Source of the DNA: Pelagadaptatus aseana
GTDB taxonomy: Bacteria > Pseudomonadota > Gammaproteobacteria > Pseudomonadales > Cellvibrionaceae
Assembly (NCBI GenBank): GCA_040365065.1
Contig: BAABNI010000013.1
Location: 1-64,000 of the forward strand
Direction: 5' to 3'
DNA: 64,000 nt
Numbering within the stretch: position 1 is the first letter of the stretch; each line of letters starts with the position of its first letter. Shown one piece after another: positions 49,771-59,346 of the stretch. Under the pieces are notes generated by a model. The model was not told the DNA's origin. It saw only the letters and a list, made by a program, of their open reading frames with translations, and searched no databases. Position numbers and translations under genes: made by a program.

Positions 49771-51126
49771 TCACAAATCAACCGCAAGTAGCGGCATAAA
49801 CGTGGTGATCAGGCCAATACAAACCAGATTCAACACCAGTCCCACCCGCATCATCTGGCGCTGTTGAATCAACCCGGTACCAAACATAATGGCGTTGGGT
49901 GGGGTCGCCACCGGCAGCATAAAGGCGCAGGAAGCAGCCACGGCAATCGACAGTGACAGCAGCAGCGGCGACAGGCCGATCTGCGCCTCCGGCAGGGAAT
50001 AGAAAATCGGGATAAACAACGCAGCACTGGCGGTATTACTGGATATCTCAGTGAGCAGAATCATCAAACCCACCGCCAGAGCCAGAAACAGGACAGCGGG
50101 CATACCGGCAAAGATGGCGACCAGCTGCTGCGCCAGATACTCGCTGCTGCCGGTGAGCGAAAGCACCCCGCTCAGGGCAATACCTCCGCCAAACAGCAAC
50201 AGTACACCCCACTCGGTGTCCTGCTCAAACTGCTTCCAGTCCAGCAGCTTGCAGGCCAGCAACACCACCGCCCCCAATACTGCCACCAGGGCATCAAAGC
50301 CTTTATCGATGCCCAACAGCTGACTCAGTGGCTTGCTCAGTAACCAGCAGGTCACCACGCAGGCAAACACCAGCAACACACCTTTAGCCTGAGGCGTCCA
50401 GACAGTAATGTGGGGCAGCTCTTCGGTGAGCAATTCCTCCGATACCGGCCAACGGGGGCGTAACATCAGCCACAGCAGCATCAGTATGGCCGGCAGCAAT
50501 ACCATCACCATGGGAATTCCGATCTGCATCCATGAGGCAAAATCCAACCCCAGTATCGAGGCCGCAATGGCATTCGGCGGACTGCCCACCAATGTGCCGA
50601 TGCCACCTATGTTGGCGCTGTAAGCCACCCCCAGCAACACAAACACAAAGGTCCCCGGGTGCTCATCCCAATCCAGCTTTTCCAGCAAGCCGAGCGCGAT
50701 CGGCAGCATCATCACCGTGGTGGCGGTATTGCTGATCCACATGCTGGTCCAGGCGGTAACCAGAAACAGCAACAGCACCGCGATGCGCAAATTACCCCGG
50801 GACCAGCGAATTACCAGCAGCGCCAGCCACTGATCCAGACTGTGCTGGCGCATGGCGGCGGCCAGTGCAAAACCACCCAGAAACAAAAAAATGATGGGAC
50901 TGGCAAAGCTGGAAAAAGCTTCCTTGACCGACATCAACCCCATAACGGCAGCGGCCACCGGCACCAACAGCGCCGTTGCAGTGATATGAATCGCCTCGGT
51001 CAGCCAGAGCGTGGCAATAAACGTCAGAATGGCCAGCCCCGCCGCCAGCCTGGGCTGTTGCGGGAACAAATGAAACACACCGGCCCCCGCCACAAAGGCG
51101 ATAACCAGTAGGAGATATGAGCGCAT
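49771..51126 (-). CDS. SLC13/DASS-family anion:sodium symporter
   Basis: A 451-residue transporter with about 11 TM helices. The two sodium-binding SNT motifs are SNTATT (about 136-141) and SNTASA (about 367-372), each followed by a substrate-region: VGSPPNAIA and VATPPNAIMF. Family members import di- and tricarboxylates, sulfate or related anions with Na+; the substrate is not set by sequence, though the carboxylate group is likely. It is the upstream gene of the solute-binding protein by 159 bp, but there is no evidence that they act together. Confidence 0.9.
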   Translation of the reverse strand: MRSYLLLVIAFVAGAGVFHLFPQQPRLAAGLAILTFIATLWLTEAIHITATALLVPVAAAVMGLMSVKEAFSSFASPIIFLFLGGFALAAAMRQHSLDQWLALLVIRWSRGNLRIAVLLLFLVTAWTSMWISNTATTVMMLPIALGLLEKLDWDEHPGTFVFVLLGVAYSANIGGIGTLVGSPPNAIAASILGLDFASWMQIGIPMVMVLLPAILMLLWLMLRPRWPVSEELLTEELPHITVWTPQAKGVLLVFACVVTCWLLSKPLSQLLGIDKGFDALVAVLGAVVLLACKLLDWKQFEQDTEWGVLLLFGGGIALSGVLSLTGSSEYLAQQLVAIFAGMPAVLFLALAVGLMILLTEISSNTASAALFIPIFYSLPEAQIGLSPLLLSLSIAVAASCAFMLPVATPPNAIMFGTGLIQQRQMMRVGLVLNLVCIGLITTFMPLLAVDL

Positions 51127-51194
51127 GTTGGCAGAAAGATCTCTGTCTATTTAATGTCAGGATGCGCCCAATATAACCGAATCAGAATAAATCG

Positions 51195-52811
51195 TCAGAC
51201 GCAAAACACCGACAACTGACGACTCATGCCCTGGGATTGTTCGGCGATATCGTTGCCGGCACGGGCCCCTTTCACCGACAGATCAAAGCCCATATCAATC
51301 AAACCATCAACCCGCTCAACGTTGCGCTGCATGGTGCTGAATGCTTCGATCTGGACTTCGGTAGCCGCCTGAATATCGCCGCTGGAACCGACAATGGTAT
51401 TGAATATTTCCGTAATCTGCTGCAGGGCTGCGCCCGCCTGTTCCGCCTGCGACACGGAATTGAGGGTGGCATCCTCGGCCTGCTTCATCAAATCCGAGGA
51501 GGACTGAGTGCCGGCCTGAATCTTCTCGATGATTTCCTGAATTTCCTGAGTCGAACTGGCGGTGCGACTGGCCAGCTGACGAACCTCATCGGCCACCACG
51601 GCAAAACCGCGCCCCTGCTCACCGGCGCGTGCAGCCTCAATGGCGGCATTGAGGGCCAGCAGATTGGTCTGCTCGGCGATGGACTTGATCACATCCACCA
51701 CCGTACCAATGGCTTCACTGCTGGCTCGCAATTCCGCCATACTGTCGGCAGTACTCTTGACGATGTGCTCTACCTGTAAGATCGCCTCAATGGTTTTCTG
51801 TACCGTGCTGTTACCATGGGCGGCAGTATCCTTGGCATCCAGCGTAATGCGGTTGGTGTCAGCCACTCCGGTAATCACCTGTTGGGCCGAATCGTTGGCC
51901 GCACCCATGCTGTCCATAAAGCGCTCCAGTTCCCGCTTCTGCTCTGACGACTGGGTTTCATTTTCCTGATTGACCTGCGCCAGCACCATGGCTTCACGCT
52001 CCAGAGAATCACCGCGCCCCTGCAACTCGCCGATCAATTCTGAGAGGGTCACCATCATGCGATCAAAACGGCGCCCCATATCACCGAACTCGTCCCCCTG
52101 AGGCATATCCATACGCAAGGTCAGGTTCTGGTTTTTTTCCACATCCGTAATCACAGCGAGCATGCGATCGACCCGGCGATTAATACCGGTGACCAACCAC
52201 CAACCGAGACCAATGGAAATGATCGCCGACAACAGGGCAATGGCACCGAGCGCAATAAAACTTTGCCGGCGCAGATTCTTGGCTTCCAGTTGCGCCTCCA
52301 GTGCCAGTTGCTTGTGCAGACTTTTCAGCTGTTGCAGCAAGCCAATCATAGGCTCAACGCCGGGATACAACTGCAGATCCACAAACGAGCCCATGCTGTA
52401 ACTGGATTTCTCTTCAATAAACCCCTGCAACTTATCAATGGTGGCGCTGGCAGAATCAAACGCCGCCTGATGTTCTGCAATCAGGGCTTGCTCCGTGTCA
52501 CTCAAGTCACGATCGAGAAAAGCCTGCCAGCGAATATCCAGGGTTGCTCTGGCCTCATCAATCTGGGTTTTGGCTTCACCCCAGAACAGCATTTGGGCAC
52601 GGGTTTTGTGGGCGAGATCCACCACCTGTCGGGAATAAATATCCGATAACTCGGTTAATTCCGTAATGGGGATCAATCGGTCTTCCGCAATTTGCGTGGT
52701 TTTGGTGGTCAGTTGATTGATTGAGTGGCTAACCCAAATCACAATCACCAGTCCCATCAGCAGCGGCAACCCAACCAACAGCAATAATTTATGTCTGACC
52801 TTCAACTGCAC
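51195..52811 (-). CDS. Methyl-accepting chemotaxis protein
   Basis: A 538-residue chemoreceptor: TM1 about 8-28, a helical periplasmic domain (about 30-180) with heptad Ala/Leu/Gln pattern of the four-helix-bundle type, TM2 about 185-207, HAMP (NRRVDRMLAVITDVEKN, about 208-262), and the signalling hairpin with EQTNLLALNAAIEAARAG and RGFAVVADEVRQLA. GTG 52811 is 8 nt after GGGAGG and is preferred over the in-frame TTG at 52826. No ligand can be named. It lies apart from other signalling genes. Confidence 0.92.
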   Translation of the reverse strand: MQLKVRHKLLLLVGLPLLMGLVIVIWVSHSINQLTTKTTQIAEDRLIPITELTELSDIYSRQVVDLAHKTRAQMLFWGEAKTQIDEARATLDIRWQAFLDRDLSDTEQALIAEHQAAFDSASATIDKLQGFIEEKSSYSMGSFVDLQLYPGVEPMIGLLQQLKSLHKQLALEAQLEAKNLRRQSFIALGAIALLSAIISIGLGWWLVTGINRRVDRMLAVITDVEKNQNLTLRMDMPQGDEFGDMGRRFDRMMVTLSELIGELQGRGDSLEREAMVLAQVNQENETQSSEQKRELERFMDSMGAANDSAQQVITGVADTNRITLDAKDTAAHGNSTVQKTIEAILQVEHIVKSTADSMAELRASSEAIGTVVDVIKSIAEQTNLLALNAAIEAARAGEQGRGFAVVADEVRQLASRTASSTQEIQEIIEKIQAGTQSSSDLMKQAEDATLNSVSQAEQAGAALQQITEIFNTIVGSSGDIQAATEVQIEAFSTMQRNVERVDGLIDMGFDLSVKGARAGNDIAEQSQGMSRQLSVFCV

Positions 52812-52902
52812 AGCTAAACCTCCCAAAGCAACCTGAAGTTATATCGCCGCATTATGTTTCACTGTTGTGAACTATTTATGACAGGCCAGACAACGGCGCT
52901 GG

Positions 52903-53994
52903 TCAGGCCAGCACCCGATTCAGGTCCGCCTGATCTTCAGCCCAGCCGGGAACCGCTCCGGATTCTCGCCAAAGGCGCCAAACCAACTCATCCATGTTGT
53001 TGCCATTGTCGCTGTTGAAATTCCCCTGCTGCAGCCACTCCACCAAGGCGGCGGAAACGTCCGGATAGACGACGCGGGAAGCCTGACCATTGGCCAGCCA
53101 ATCGCGCAGGACGGCGTGATCGAAGGTGTCACAGACCGTCGCCAATCCCAGCTGCTGCAGAGCCAAACCATTGGAGAGCTGCTCCAGTTGACCGTGCACC
53201 GGCTGGACCAGCAATTTTTTACCAAGGCTGATGCTTTCGCTGGGCAGTTCGAAACCACCTCCGCAGATAACGCCGGCCACCCGCTGCAAATCATTCTGAA
53301 AACCCGCGCGGGAAAATGGCCGCACATGGATGTGCCCAATATCGATGGGTTCGTCTACTGAGTGATAAATAAAGAAATGATGATCACTGAAGGGCTCAAC
53401 CAGACTGATCAGAAAATCCAGTGTCTGAAACGGAAAGTAAACCAGATAATGGTTATCCACGACCGCCTCGCCATCCCCATGATCCTGCTCAATCATCGGC
53501 GGCAGTATCCGGCCGTTGAAGTGCCCCCAGTGAACACCAACCGGCAGATCCACCGGCGCAAACCACTTCATGATCAGATCGGTGAAAAAATTATTGCCAC
53601 GCTTGGGAATGTCGTAGTGAAACGCACACTGATGCGACAGCCCCAGTGATCGCTTGCCCTGGCGTCTGGCGGCCCAGGCAGTGACCGGTTCAAAGTCACT
53701 GATCACCAGATCGTAGGCACTTAAATCGAGCCCCGCGACATCCTTGAAGAACTGCCTGAGGTTCAGTTGTCGGGCGGTTTTCCAGGGTTTGATACTGCCC
53801 TTCTCGGACACATAGGTCAGCCCCTGCAACGTGCGGTAATTGCCGAAACACTCCATATCAAAGTAATCGGATTGCGGCCGACCGGTAAAGACCCAGTCAA
53901 CTTCCACAGCGAATTTTTCGAAGGCCTTGGCCATGGTTCTGGCCCGGGTGATGTGGCCATTACCGGTTCCCTGAACGCCGTATAAAATTTTCAT
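52903..53994 (-). CDS. MJ1255/VC2487-family glycosyltransferase-like protein
   Basis: A 363-residue GT-B-like protein. It opens with KILYGVQGTGNGHITRARTMA, whose GxGHxxR motif resembles the N-terminal loop of UDP-GlcNAc-using glycosyltransferases. The C-terminal half carries VICGGGFELPSESISLGKKLLVQP, the donor-binding loop typical of GT-B enzymes (GGGFEL..E). The family is annotated MJ1255/VC2487; acceptor and donor are not known. ATG 53994 was chosen over GTG 54000. No cell-envelope polysaccharide cluster is adjacent; PAP2 lies 74 bp upstream. Confidence 0.86.
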   Translation of the reverse strand: MKILYGVQGTGNGHITRARTMAKAFEKFAVEVDWVFTGRPQSDYFDMECFGNYRTLQGLTYVSEKGSIKPWKTARQLNLRQFFKDVAGLDLSAYDLVISDFEPVTAWAARRQGKRSLGLSHQCAFHYDIPKRGNNFFTDLIMKWFAPVDLPVGVHWGHFNGRILPPMIEQDHGDGEAVVDNHYLVYFPFQTLDFLISLVEPFSDHHFFIYHSVDEPIDIGHIHVRPFSRAGFQNDLQRVAGVICGGGFELPSESISLGKKLLVQPVHGQLEQLSNGLALQQLGLATVCDTFDHAVLRDWLANGQASRVVYPDVSAALVEWLQQGNFNSDNGNNMDELVWRLWRESGAVPGWAEDQADLNRVLA

Positions 53995-54067
53995 AAACAC
54001 TCAAATACTGTGACAGACAAATAGCACTGCGCCCGATTCAAACCGGCCGCACATGGAATAACTGAGA

Positions 54068-54577
54068 TCAAAGACTGGTGTAGAAAGCCAACCCCTGTGA
54101 GGCACTGAATACACCCAACACCATGCCGGCCAGAATGTCGCCGGGGTAGTGGACTCCCAGCAGCACCCGGGACAGGCCAATCAGTGCCGCCCAGACAAAG
54201 GCGATGACGCTGTAGGCCGGGTAAAACTGAAACACCATAAAGGCAAACACAAACGCCGCCGCCGTGTGACCGGAAGGAAAACTGAATTTATCGGAAGGTT
54301 TTATCAGGGCCGAAAAATCCGCAAGCTGTTCTTGAGGTCGCTCGCGTTTGATGCCGTTTTTCAGCACCAGATAGGCCGTCAGCTCAATACCATAGGCGCA
54401 CAGGGTCGCCATAAAAAAAGGGGTACCCCTCTGCGGCTCAAGCCACAACAACAGCAGGCCAATGCCGACGTAGAGATAACCGTCACCGGTGCGGGAAACG
54501 CCCTTCACCAGCCGTTCAAAGTGATTACCGAGCCGGGTGTTCACCCAAACAAAAGCCCGGGAATCGAGATCATTCAT
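54068..54577 (-). CDS. PAP2-family membrane phosphatase
   Basis: A 169-residue type-2 phosphatidic-acid-phosphatase-like protein with about five TM helices. The three active-site blocks are KNGIKRERP (motif 1), PSGHT (motif 2) and SRVLLGVHYPGD (motif 3). Such enzymes dephosphorylate undecaprenyl diphosphate or lipid phosphates at the periplasmic face. ATG 54577 follows GGA 6 nt upstream; other in-frame starts at 54598 and 54643 are less likely. It may form a unit with the downstream MJ1255-type gene, given that both are lipid or glycan linked, but the 74-bp gap leaves that open. Confidence 0.87.
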   Translation of the reverse strand: MNDLDSRAFVWVNTRLGNHFERLVKGVSRTGDGYLYVGIGLLLLWLEPQRGTPFFMATLCAYGIELTAYLVLKNGIKRERPQEQLADFSALIKPSDKFSFPSGHTAAAFVFAFMVFQFYPAYSVIAFVWAALIGLSRVLLGVHYPGDILAGMVLGVFSASQGLAFYTSL

Positions 54578-54712
54578 TTTTTCCAGTATCAGTCCCATAC
54601 CATGTATCCTAATAACGTCATGGTAGAAACTTTCGGGCACCACGATTGCCGTTTGGTTACCCTTTAATGAACATTCAATGACAGGGCCACCGAATAGTTA
54701 CCCGGCAACAAA

Positions 54713-55753
54713 CTAGCCGCGGTAATTCTGTTCCCGATATTCGGCCGGACTGATACCAGTCCACTGTTTGAAGGCCCGGGTAAAAGAAGCCGGCTCAACA
54801 AAACCCAGCAATTGACCGATCTCGGCCACCGACAGATTTTCATTAACCAGCTTGTCGATGGCAATGTCGCGGCGCAAACCGTCTTTGATGTTCTGGTAGC
54901 TGGTATTTTCAGCCTGCAACTTGCGCCGCAGGGTTTGCGGGCTGACACACAATTCCCGGGCCACCGAAATAAAATCCGGCAAGCCCAGACCCGCGCGCTG
55001 TTGCGTCAGCACCATGCCTTTGATTCGGGTGGTAAAGGTGTTATCCGTACCCGGGGTCACCAGCAAATCCGCCGGCGCATGCTTCAGGAACTCTTTCAGT
55101 TCTTCGTAACTGACGGCCACGGGCAGTGACAAATATTTTTTGGAAAAGCTGAAACCATTGCGACCGGCCTGAAAATGGTGGTCTGCATCAAACAGGCCTT
55201 TATAAAAAAACGAATGCTCCGGCTCGGGATAATCCCAGTAGAGATTGTTTACCAGCATTTTGGTATCCGTCAGCCAGCACAGCGTGCGATGAAACACCAC
55301 CAGCATAAACTCGACCAGAAAGTGGTGGGTGTCGAAACTGTCATCGCTCAAGCCAAAGCGCATCTCCACTTCATCTTCGAGGATTTCCACCGACACCGAG
55401 ATATCATCGCGGGTAATATTGTAATAGCGCACAATCTCTTTGAGCACCGCCCGCAAGGTATCCTGATGGTGAATGTAGCGCACCATCAGACTGTAATGGC
55501 CCTGTTTGCACGGTGTACCCGACAAGCCCATAAACTCGTCGTTGAGCAACGCCCAATTCTTGCGAATCAGGCTCAGGTATTGTTCAGAGCGCACCAGGCC
55601 ACGGGGGTCATCCAATACCGCGACCGGGATACCCAGCTCGGCAAAAACCTCGGCGACATCGTATCCGGCCTTTTGCAATGGCTCACACAGCACCCTCAGA
55701 AAATGACTGGCGGTGGTGATAATTTCCGTATTGTCCACAGGTTCGTTTGCCAT
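54713..55753 (-). CDS. AraC-family regulator with Arabinose_bd-type N-terminal domain
   Basis: A regulator of about 346 residues: an N-terminal ligand/dimerisation domain (PF12625-like, about 15-205) and a C-terminal double helix-turn-helix (about 235-340), with SVAEIGQLLGFVEPASFTRAFKQWTGISP being a typical AraC stretch (in pieces). Members of this OruR/Cbl group control catabolic genes. The start could be ATG 55753 or further upstream (55801). It is 2 kb from the acyl-CoA dehydrogenase cluster and could regulate it, but the diguanylate cyclase gene lies between. No binding site could be proposed. Confidence 0.88.
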   Translation of the reverse strand: MANEPVDNTEIITTASHFLRVLCEPLQKAGYDVAEVFAELGIPVAVLDDPRGLVRSEQYLSLIRKNWALLNDEFMGLSGTPCKQGHYSLMVRYIHHQDTLRAVLKEIVRYYNITRDDISVSVEILEDEVEMRFGLSDDSFDTHHFLVEFMLVVFHRTLCWLTDTKMLVNNLYWDYPEPEHSFFYKGLFDADHHFQAGRNGFSFSKKYLSLPVAVSYEELKEFLKHAPADLLVTPGTDNTFTTRIKGMVLTQQRAGLGLPDFISVARELCVSPQTLRRKLQAENTSYQNIKDGLRRDIAIDKLVNENLSVAEIGQLLGFVEPASFTRAFKQWTGISPAEYREQNYRG

Positions 55754-55873
55754 AAGGGCGGTACCGATTTGATTCAATGCTGGTGGGACAATTGTAATCA
55801 AAAATCCTTCCGGCCGCAGGAAGGATTTACCCTGAGCAACGATTCTTTACAGCAATCTTTGTGACCCCCAGGG

Positions 55874-57577
55874 CTAGACCGGTTCTGTTTCCGACTCGCT
55901 GTCATAGCTGGCGACACAGGCACGATCGCGCCCGGAATGCTTGGCGCGATACAGCGCCGTATCGGCCGCGTTGATAAAGTCAGACGCCGACTGCACCGGG
56001 CTCCACTGAGCCACGCCGGCACTGGAGGTAATGCCGATGACTTTGCCATCGATACAAATCTCCACTTCCCGAATGGCAGCCAACAGTCTCTGCGCCAACT
56101 CCAGGGCACCGATCAGCGGTGTATTGGGTAACAACAGACAGAACTCTTCACCGCCATAACGGGCGGCAATATCCGTCTGCCGGGCCAGACGTTCGATCTC
56201 TGCCGCAACCGCTTCCAGTACCTGATCGCCGACACCGTGACCGTAGTGATCATTGATGTGTTTGAAGTGATCCAGATCGAGCATCAGCAGTGACAGCGGT
56301 TCACCATAGCGCTGACTGCGACCGACCTCCCGATTCATCAACTCAATCAGGGTTCGATGGTTATAAAGCCCGGTCAGGCCGTCGTGCTGAGACTGATCCT
56401 CGTAATAATCCTTCAATTGCTGCAACTGTGCGGTGCGTTTTTCCACCATGGCCTGCAATCGGGTAACCGCCAGCCGCAAGCCAAAGAACAACAGCAACTC
56501 AATGATCACAAAACCGACCAGCGCAATCTGAATATTGGCCCGCAAATGCTCCCGGGTCAGTTCCACCTGCTGGGTAATGTCGGTCACAATCACCACGGCG
56601 CCGACAGAGTCTTCAACGGCATCAAGAGAGTCTTCAACGGCACCCAAAGAGCCTCCTCGCCCCTCAGCCCGGTGTTCACTGTAATAGTCAGACAGAGGAA
56701 TCCGGATAATGGCGTACTCGCGCTCCTGATGCAGACGGCGGGTCACTGTCGGTCCATGCCCGTCAGCTGACAATCCCTGACAGGATTGCAGCACCTCAAC
56801 CGCCAAAAGGGACGACGCGGCTTCCACAAAACAAGGCGAGCCCGGCAACAGACGTTTCAGTTTGGATTCGATAAACTCTGGCCACATAATGCCCTGAACG
56901 TGGTCTTCGTTCAGCAGCACCACACTCTCTACCCCGGCACGCTGTTTGAGCTTTTGCAGAACCGTTTTATATGAGGTACCTACCTCCAGCACCCCCACCA
57001 ACTCCTGCTCCCCGGAGCGCTCGGCTACAATCGGTACCGTGCCTCTCAAACCGGAATAGACCCGGCCGGTTTCAAAACCGGTTTTGGATTGCTGATCGGC
57101 ATAGGTATCGACAATGATGTGGCGAACATCGTCCATACGATCGCCAAACTTGCCGGGCTTGTGCACCCGCAGAAAACTCAGGGATCCCGGCCCCAGATGA
57201 AAGTGCAGCTGGCGCGCATCAAAGCGCTCCATCAGGTTATTCCAGCTCGGCGCCACCTTCTGATAAAGTCGTTGCCGCACCTCTGCCGCCTGCGCTCCGC
57301 CGGCGCCACCGCCCTCTTGCGCCACCGCATCACGACCCTGCAAAAACAACTGCTGCACCTCCCGATCACTGCCAATAAAACTGGCCAGTTGCAGCATGTT
57401 TTCATACACCAGTGACTGGGTCAGATTCAGAGAGCGCTCAAAGTTAACCGCCTGTTTGCGCAGACTGGTTTCAAGAGAATCCTGATCCGCACGATAGTTG
57501 ATCGTGACAAAAATAAGATCACTGATGACGATGATGGCCGTTAAAATTAAAAACAGCCGCTTAATGCTTTTTTGCAT
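55874..57577 (-). CDS. Membrane diguanylate cyclase with double-Cache-like sensor
   Basis: A 567-residue c-di-GMP synthase: TM1 (about 7-27), a long extracytoplasmic region (about 30-345) of the Cache kind, TM2 (about 357-382), and a GGDEF domain (about 405-560) with RYGGEEF. The inhibitory site RQTD lies five residues before GGEEF, so product inhibition is expected. Glu instead of Asp in GGEEF is common in active enzymes. Within the sensor domain a 21-bp tandem duplication (56607-56648) encodes the repeated acidic stretch AVEDSLD/AVEDSVG. ATG 57577 or 57589. Confidence 0.9.
   Translation of the reverse strand: MQKSIKRLFLILTAIIVISDLIFVTINYRADQDSLETSLRKQAVNFERSLNLTQSLVYENMLQLASFIGSDREVQQLFLQGRDAVAQEGGGAGGAQAAEVRQRLYQKVAPSWNNLMERFDARQLHFHLGPGSLSFLRVHKPGKFGDRMDDVRHIIVDTYADQQSKTGFETGRVYSGLRGTVPIVAERSGEQELVGVLEVGTSYKTVLQKLKQRAGVESVVLLNEDHVQGIMWPEFIESKLKRLLPGSPCFVEAASSLLAVEVLQSCQGLSADGHGPTVTRRLHQEREYAIIRIPLSDYYSEHRAEGRGGSLGAVEDSLDAVEDSVGAVVIVTDITQQVELTREHLRANIQIALVGFVIIELLLFFGLRLAVTRLQAMVEKRTAQLQQLKDYYEDQSQHDGLTGLYNHRTLIELMNREVGRSQRYGEPLSLLMLDLDHFKHINDHYGHGVGDQVLEAVAAEIERLARQTDIAARYGGEEFCLLLPNTPLIGALELAQRLLAAIREVEICIDGKVIGITSSAGVAQWSPVQSASDFINAADTALYRAKHSGRDRACVASYDSESETEPV
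56607..56648. repeat. Two-copy 21-bp tandem repeat in the diguanylate cyclase gene
   Basis: GAGTCTTCAACGGCATCAAGA (607-627) is followed by a second copy that differs only in its last seven bases. It keeps the frame and adds one acidic unit to the extracytoplasmic domain, close to the second membrane helix. Confidence 0.75.
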
Positions 57578-57668
57578 GTACCAATACATCCCGGTGTTGC
57601 TGTGCAAGCATCCTGCTCGGTAGGGGCGCTCCCTGCCTACAATTTCAGTATGTGCCTGGCACAGGCAC

Positions 57669-57707
57669 AAAAAAAGCCGCGTAACTCAAGAGTCACGCGG
57701 CTTTTTT
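57669..57707 (-). terminator. Bidirectional rho-independent terminator after the acyl-CoA dehydrogenase
   Basis: AGCCGCGT and ACGCGGCT form a GC-rich stem with a 12-nt loop, flanked by seven A on the left and six T on the right. It lies 33 nt after the acyl-CoA dehydrogenase stop and 92 nt upstream of the diguanylate cyclase start. Confidence 0.85.
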
Positions 57708-57739
57708 CACTAGATTACGGCTTCTTGATCCAGATCAGA

Positions 57740-58888
57740 TCAACTCAGCACAGAGCGGCTAATCAGCTCTTTCATAATCTCGGAAGTACCACCGTAGATG
57801 CGTTGAATACGGGCATCAACAAAAGCGCGGGATACACCGTATTCCTGCATGTAGCCATAGCCGCCGTGTAGCTGCAGACAGCCATCGGCAACGCGGCCCT
57901 GCATTTCGGTACAGGACAGTTTGGCCATGCTCACTGTCGCCACATCCAGATCGCCGGTCATAAAGTTGCGCAGACACTCGTCCACAAAGGCGCGATGGAC
58001 GCGCACTTCGGTGGCCATCTCCGCCATCTTGAACTTGGTATTTTGCAATTTGGCAATTGGCGCACCAAAGGCCTGACGCTCATTGACGTAATCCTTGGTG
58101 AACGCCAGACAACCTTCAGAGGCCGCAACCGCACCAATCGCCAGTGCCAGACGCTCGCGCTGCAACTCGCCCATCAGCACCGCAAAACCGGCATCCAATT
58201 TACCCAGAATGGCGGATTCATGAACACGCACATCTTCAAAGAACAGCTCGGAAGTATCACTGGCGTGCAGACCGATTTTTTCCAGATTGCGACCGCGGGT
58301 TACGCCCGGAGCATTGGCGTCCACTAAGAACAGGGTGGTGCCCTTGGCGCCCGGCACGTCCAGATTGGTCTTGGTGACCAGAATGATCACATCGCAGTGT
58401 TGACCATTGGTGATAAAGGTCTTGCTGCCGTTGATCACATACTCATCGCCGTCTTTCTTGGCGGTGGTGCGCACACCCTGCAAGTCAGATCCGGCACCCG
58501 GCTCGGTCATGGCGATGGCACCAATGCACTCACCGGTAACCATTTTCGGCAAGTATTTCTGCTTCTGTTCTTCGCTGCCGTTGTTGAGAATGTAATGGGC
58601 ACAAATGTCGGAGTGAACCATCATTGAGCCACCCAGCCCACCGAGATTGGCGCGACAGAATTCCTCGGCAACCACCATGGAAAACTCAAAGCTGGAACCA
58701 AAACCGCCGTACTCTTCCGGAATATCTACCGCCAGAAAGCCCTGCTCACCCAGCTGATTCCAAACTTCGCGGGGAACGATTTCAGCCTTTTCCCAGGCTT
58801 CGTAATTGGGCACGATCTGCTCGTCAACGTAGCGTTTGACGTTATCGCGAAACAGTTCCAGTTCACTGGCGTCTGCAAATTGAGTCAT
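57740..58888 (-). CDS. Acyl-CoA dehydrogenase
   Basis: A 382-residue FAD-dependent dehydrogenase that makes the alpha,beta double bond of an acyl-CoA. Blocks: AMTEPGAGSDLQGV, FITNGQHCDVI, and QLHGGYGYMQEYGVSRAF, then IYGGTSEIMKELI at the end. The last motif has Gly where MCAD-type enzymes have the catalytic Glu, as in LCAD/isovaleryl-type enzymes, where the base lies on another helix. Last gene of the leftward thiolase-MaoC-MaoC-dehydrogenase set (17-nt gap upstream). The chain or ring carried by the CoA substrate is unknown. Confidence 0.92.
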   Translation of the reverse strand: MTQFADASELELFRDNVKRYVDEQIVPNYEAWEKAEIVPREVWNQLGEQGFLAVDIPEEYGGFGSSFEFSMVVAEEFCRANLGGLGGSMMVHSDICAHYILNNGSEEQKQKYLPKMVTGECIGAIAMTEPGAGSDLQGVRTTAKKDGDEYVINGSKTFITNGQHCDVIILVTKTNLDVPGAKGTTLFLVDANAPGVTRGRNLEKIGLHASDTSELFFEDVRVHESAILGKLDAGFAVLMGELQRERLALAIGAVAASEGCLAFTKDYVNERQAFGAPIAKLQNTKFKMAEMATEVRVHRAFVDECLRNFMTGDLDVATVSMAKLSCTEMQGRVADGCLQLHGGYGYMQEYGVSRAFVDARIQRIYGGTSEIMKELISRSVLS

Positions 58889-58905
58889 AACAACCTCTCT
58901 AAAAA

Positions 58906-59328
58906 TTAAACCGCCACCAAAGCTTCACCCACCAGAGTCTGGGTGCCGTCAGCTTTAGCCGCCTGAATTTCACAACGAGCAATGGTTTCACCGTTTTGCT
59001 CGATCATTTCAACCACCTTGCCGGAGCAGGTAATCACATCCGCCAGCTGGGTAATCGCCGCAAATTTGTTGCTGAAGCGACGCAGCTTGGCCTGAGACTG
59101 CCAGTTGGTCAGCATGCGTCCCAGATACGCCATGGACAGCATGCCGTGGGCAAATACGTCTGGCATACCGGCTTTCTTGGCGAAGTCGATGTCGATATGA
59201 ATCGGATTGTGGTCACCGGACGCACCGGCAAACAACGCCAGGGTGGTACGGTTGATGGGTGGCAATTCCAAAGACGGAATTTCAGTACCTACTCCAATCT
59301 TGTCTGAGCTCAAGGCTGTATCTGACAT
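58906..59328 (-). CDS. MaoC-type (R)-enoyl-CoA hydratase, catalytic half
   Basis: A 140-residue single-hot-dog hydratase of the MaoC family. It contains the hydratase-2 catalytic block DHNPIHIDIDFAKKAGMPD (catalytic Asp and His) followed by AHGMLSMAYLG. The partner gene upstream encodes a second hot-dog protein without this dyad, so the pair probably forms a heteromeric hydratase like HadAB or ChsH1-ChsH2 of actinobacteria. It lies between the dehydrogenase (17 nt) and that partner (18 nt). Confidence 0.88.
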   Translation of the reverse strand: MSDTALSSDKIGVGTEIPSLELPPINRTTLALFAGASGDHNPIHIDIDFAKKAGMPDVFAHGMLSMAYLGRMLTNWQSQAKLRRFSNKFAAITQLADVITCSGKVVEMIEQNGETIARCEIQAAKADGTQTLVGEALVAV

Positions 59329-59346
59329 AACTAATACTCCGTAGAA

